Source: Paraflavisolibacter caeni
GTDB taxonomy: Bacteria; Bacteroidota; Bacteroidia; Chitinophagales; Chitinophagaceae
Assembly (NCBI RefSeq): GCF_025628885.1
Contig: NZ_JAOTIF010000008.1
Location: 1 to 64,000 of the forward strand
Length of the DNA stretch: 64,000 bases
Direction: 5' to 3'
Part shown: piece by piece, positions 62,032-64,000 of the stretch
Position numbering within the stretch: the first letter of the stretch is position 1
Layout: each line of letters starts with the position of its first letter
The notes under the pieces: generated by a model
Database searches by the model: none
The model's input: only the letters and a program-made list of their open reading frames with translations
Told to the model about the DNA's origin: nothing
Position numbers and translations under genes: made by a program

Positions 62032-62713
62032 TTAGATACCTTCCCGAAAGTTTTTGATACTGTTTTCTGTTAATGAACAATTTTCGAAAATAGCGGTAGT
62101 GCCATTACCGATGGGACTTTGCGTACTTAGGCCTACCCATATAACATCAGGATAATTGTTTTTATAAAGCCTTGCCAGATTCCAGGTGACATTATCTATC
62201 GAATAATAAAGACCAACAGTTTTTGTATCAGAGGTCACCTTCAAAAAAACGCTTTCATTGGTCAATATATCATGGTTGTTATCATCTGAAGTTTCTATTG
62301 TTCTTACACTAACGACTCTTGTTCTTCCGCGTTCATCTTTTTCAAATGCAAATTTCTGCCATAATTTCTCAGTTGAAAAAATATAAAGTACACCTGCATC
62401 ATAGGTTTCTTTAAAGGATGGTGTAACTTTAGCAGTCAATGTAAACGGCTTTTTATTATCTACCCTGGATAATAAAACCGGCGCGGAATTATTTGAGAAT
62501 TTCCCACCGGGATCGTTAAAGTAGTCTTTTTTTGCTTCGAATCGTGAGCCGCTCATTTTCAAAACCATAAAGTCCTGCAGCATTATTGAGCGATTTGGTG
62601 AAAGTTATTTTAGGCAGTTTGACCAGGCAATCGTCTCCCAACTGATCTTTGGTTTCTTTGCAACTACTCATTAACGTTATAATGCTTAAAAGTGTAAGGT
62701 ATGCTATTCTCAT
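62032..62713 (-). pseudogene. DUF1349 lipoprotein frameshifted at an A7 tract
   Basis: The gene starts at 62713 with a lipoprotein signal, AYLTLLSIITLMSSC, then KLPKITFTKSLNNAAGLYGFENERLTIRSKK, and runs into a stop soon after a run of seven A (T7 at 62527-62533 on the plus strand). If one A is removed the frame continues as DYFNDPGGKFSNNSAPVLL and through the DUF1349 concanavalin-like fold (FTLTAKVTPSFKETYDAGVLYIF, LYYSIDNVTWNLARLY, WVGLSTQSPIG) to the stop at 62032. So one base in a homopolymer separates a full ~225-residue lipoprotein from a broken one. It could be real decay, phase-variable slippage, or a sequencing error. Confidence 0.8.
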
Positions 62714-62819
62714 ATGTACATTTCCTTTTTACTAAGGTAGTTTATTACATGTTAACTTAATTGGTAAGTATAGCATACATCCGAAGTTAAACTTAACCTT
62801 ACTTGATAGCGGTTTGGTA

Positions 62820-64000
62820 TCAGGCATTTTGAAAGACATATTTATTCAAAAAATCATTTCGGAACTTACCCTTGGGATCAAATGCAGTTACCACCTTTTT
62901 AAACTCTTCCAGTTTTTCATAACGGGAGGTTAGCACGTTAGGTGCCAGCGTGAATAGTTTTCCCCAATGTGGCCGAACGTGAAATGGAGAGAGTTCTTTT
63001 TCAATCAAAGGCAACAGTTTACTGACGGAAGGCCAATCCTGTTTCCAGGTAAAGTGAATGGCCACGGAAGCCTGCTGTCTACAAGGACTCATCCAAAAAT
63101 CGTCGGCGTCAATGGTGCGAATTTCAGAAATTAAAAGGTGGGGACCGATCTGTTTCCCTAATCTTTGAATGGCCTCAATGGCCTCTACGGCATTTTGGCG
63201 AGGAATAAAATATTCTGACTGCAATTCTTTGCCTGCGCTGGGTGTAAAGCCCATTTTAAAATGAGGGAGCCGTTCAAACCAGGGTCCCGGCACTCCCATT
63301 TGTTCCGTACAGTTTTCGGCAGAAAGTTCGGCAATGGGATGCAGGTTTATTGTGGCGGCTTTTGCCCCATAGAACTCCTGCCCGGGCTTATTATCCTCAT
63401 CCTCCCTGCTTTTGATCCAGACTTCGTTTATGGATTCAGTTTGCCAGTCGGTAAACAAACTGACACTATAGCCTGCCGACATGATCGCTTCAAAGTGCTC
63501 TTGGAGTTGGTTCATCGGCAGTTGGACAAAAACGTTTTGCCGCATTTCATAAGTAGGTTGAAGGGCAAGGGTAACTTGGGTAATCACGCCAAAGGCACCG
63601 AGCCCCACTACTGCAGCCAGGAACTGCTGCTCATCTTTTTCACGGGAAAGACGAACAATACTTCCATCAGCGGTCATCAATTCCAATGCCCGGACAGCCG
63701 TAGCCAGGTTGCCGTTCTTTACTCCTGAACCATGAGTAGCAGTAATAATAGAACCGGCAACAGAAATATGGGGTAATGAAGCCAGGTTGTGTAAGGCAAA
63801 ACCGTTTTGATGCAAGTAGGGAGCCAGCTCTCCATATTTCATGCCACCCTCTACGGTTACAGTGCGTGCTTGCGCATCCAATTCAATTACCTTATTTAAG
63901 TGTTTTGTAGCAAGAAGATGATATTTACTATCTGCAATCCGGTTGAAGCAATGGCGCGTGCCCAGGCTCTTTAGCTTGTTCTGTTTTTTTACCAGGCTTT
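62820..64000 (-). CDS. FAD-dependent sugar-1,4-lactone oxidase (partial, 5' end off the right edge)
   Basis: The frame is open to the right edge. Before the TTG at 63881 it reads KSLGTRHCFNRIADS and LNKVIELDAQARTVTVEGGM, the FAD-binding start of the aldonolactone oxidase family, so that TTG is not the true start. Visible downstream are SLPHISVAGSIITATHGSG (PP-loop-type FAD contact), VVGLGAFGVITQVTL, and the C-terminal PHWGKLF motif diagnostic of the ALO/VAO group. The enzyme oxidises sugar lactones or related polyols using oxygen. About 390 residues are present; perhaps 30-50 are missing. Substrate unknown. Confidence 0.9.
   Translation of the reverse strand, partial: SLVKKQNKLKSLGTRHCFNRIADSKYHLLATKHLNKVIELDAQARTVTVEGGMKYGELAPYLHQNGFALHNLASLPHISVAGSIITATHGSGVKNGNLATAVRALELMTADGSIVRLSREKDEQQFLAAVVGLGAFGVITQVTLALQPTYEMRQNVFVQLPMNQLQEHFEAIMSAGYSVSLFTDWQTESINEVWIKSREDEDNKPGQEFYGAKAATINLHPIAELSAENCTEQMGVPGPWFERLPHFKMGFTPSAGKELQSEYFIPRQNAVEAIEAIQRLGKQIGPHLLISEIRTIDADDFWMSPCRQQASVAIHFTWKQDWPSVSKLLPLIEKELSPFHVRPHWGKLFTLAPNVLTSRYEKLEEFKKVVTAFDPKGKFRNDFLNKYVFQNA

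Noticed and set aside
1-64000. tRNA, rRNA or riboswitch
   Set aside because: No cloverleaf, CCA-ended tRNA or known riboswitch core was noticed; a covariance search could not be run.

Overview
The window looks like a chromosomal accessory region of a Bacteroidota bacterium, probably close to Chitinophagaceae. This rests on the low G+C content, exported proteins whose signal peptides end in AQ (e.g. 33652, 45057, 54645), propeller/Y_Y_Y/HisKA_3 sensor kinases, remnants of hybrid two-component and ISL3 genes, and SCP-like, DUF1349 and PQQ-repeat surface lipoproteins. No tRNA, rRNA, CRISPR array, integrase or phage structural gene was seen. The genus assignment is inference.

Region 1 (0.9-7 kb) is the most interesting part. 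A tight minus-strand operon encodes, in order of transcription, an acyl-carrier-like protein, an XRE regulator, an ImmA/IrrE metallopeptidase, a divergent ThyA-like protein, an aGPT-Pplase2/HMUDK-helical-domain protein, an AcpS-type phosphopantetheinyl transferase, a second ThyA homologue and an Nmad1 (DUF1599) protein. A dCTP-deaminase-fold membrane protein is divergent from it, across a perfect 16-bp inverted repeat. Thymidylate-synthase homologues, aGPT-Pplase2 and Nmad1 are hallmarks of DNA thymine hypermodification in phages. A dedicated carrier protein and its activating enzyme in the same operon suggest a carrier-protein-dependent base-modification chemistry that I do not recognise as described.

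Region 2 (7-25 kb) is a defence-island-like array: PD-(D/E)XK nuclease, MBL-fold hydrolase, a membrane protein, DUF6236, Mrr endonuclease, an exonuclease-RecQ-UvrD giant helicase, a SIR2 protein and a trypsin/S1-P1 fusion. Several small genes here are broken by single lesions. A ~110-bp direct repeat (6901-7010 and 19931-20040), made of the helicase gene's 5' end and upstream region, brackets 13 kb. A degenerate ISL3 transposase (25.4-26.4 kb) ends the region.

Region 3 (26.7-46.9 kb) is signalling. It has a small histidine-kinase-like protein with a NarL-type regulator, a clostripain-like peptidase head-to-head with a propeller sensor kinase, and secreted proteins. A shared palindrome, GGGAA-WW-TTCCCG, lies in three of the upstream regions. 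Between 34.1 and 44.7 kb an eight-gene operon encodes a PP2C phosphatase, two FHA proteins, two Ser/Thr kinases (one with MORN repeats, one with a degenerate DFN motif), a DUF805 protein and two low-complexity proteins.

Region 4 (47-64 kb) contains a DyP peroxidase, a split VioB-like pair, an operon of small membrane, secreted and lipoprotein genes, remnants of an amidohydrolase and a hybrid two-component regulator, YhcG/DUF1016, DUF3024, a PQQ-repeat lipoprotein, a frameshifted DUF1349 lipoprotein, and a sugar-1,4-lactone oxidase running off the right edge.
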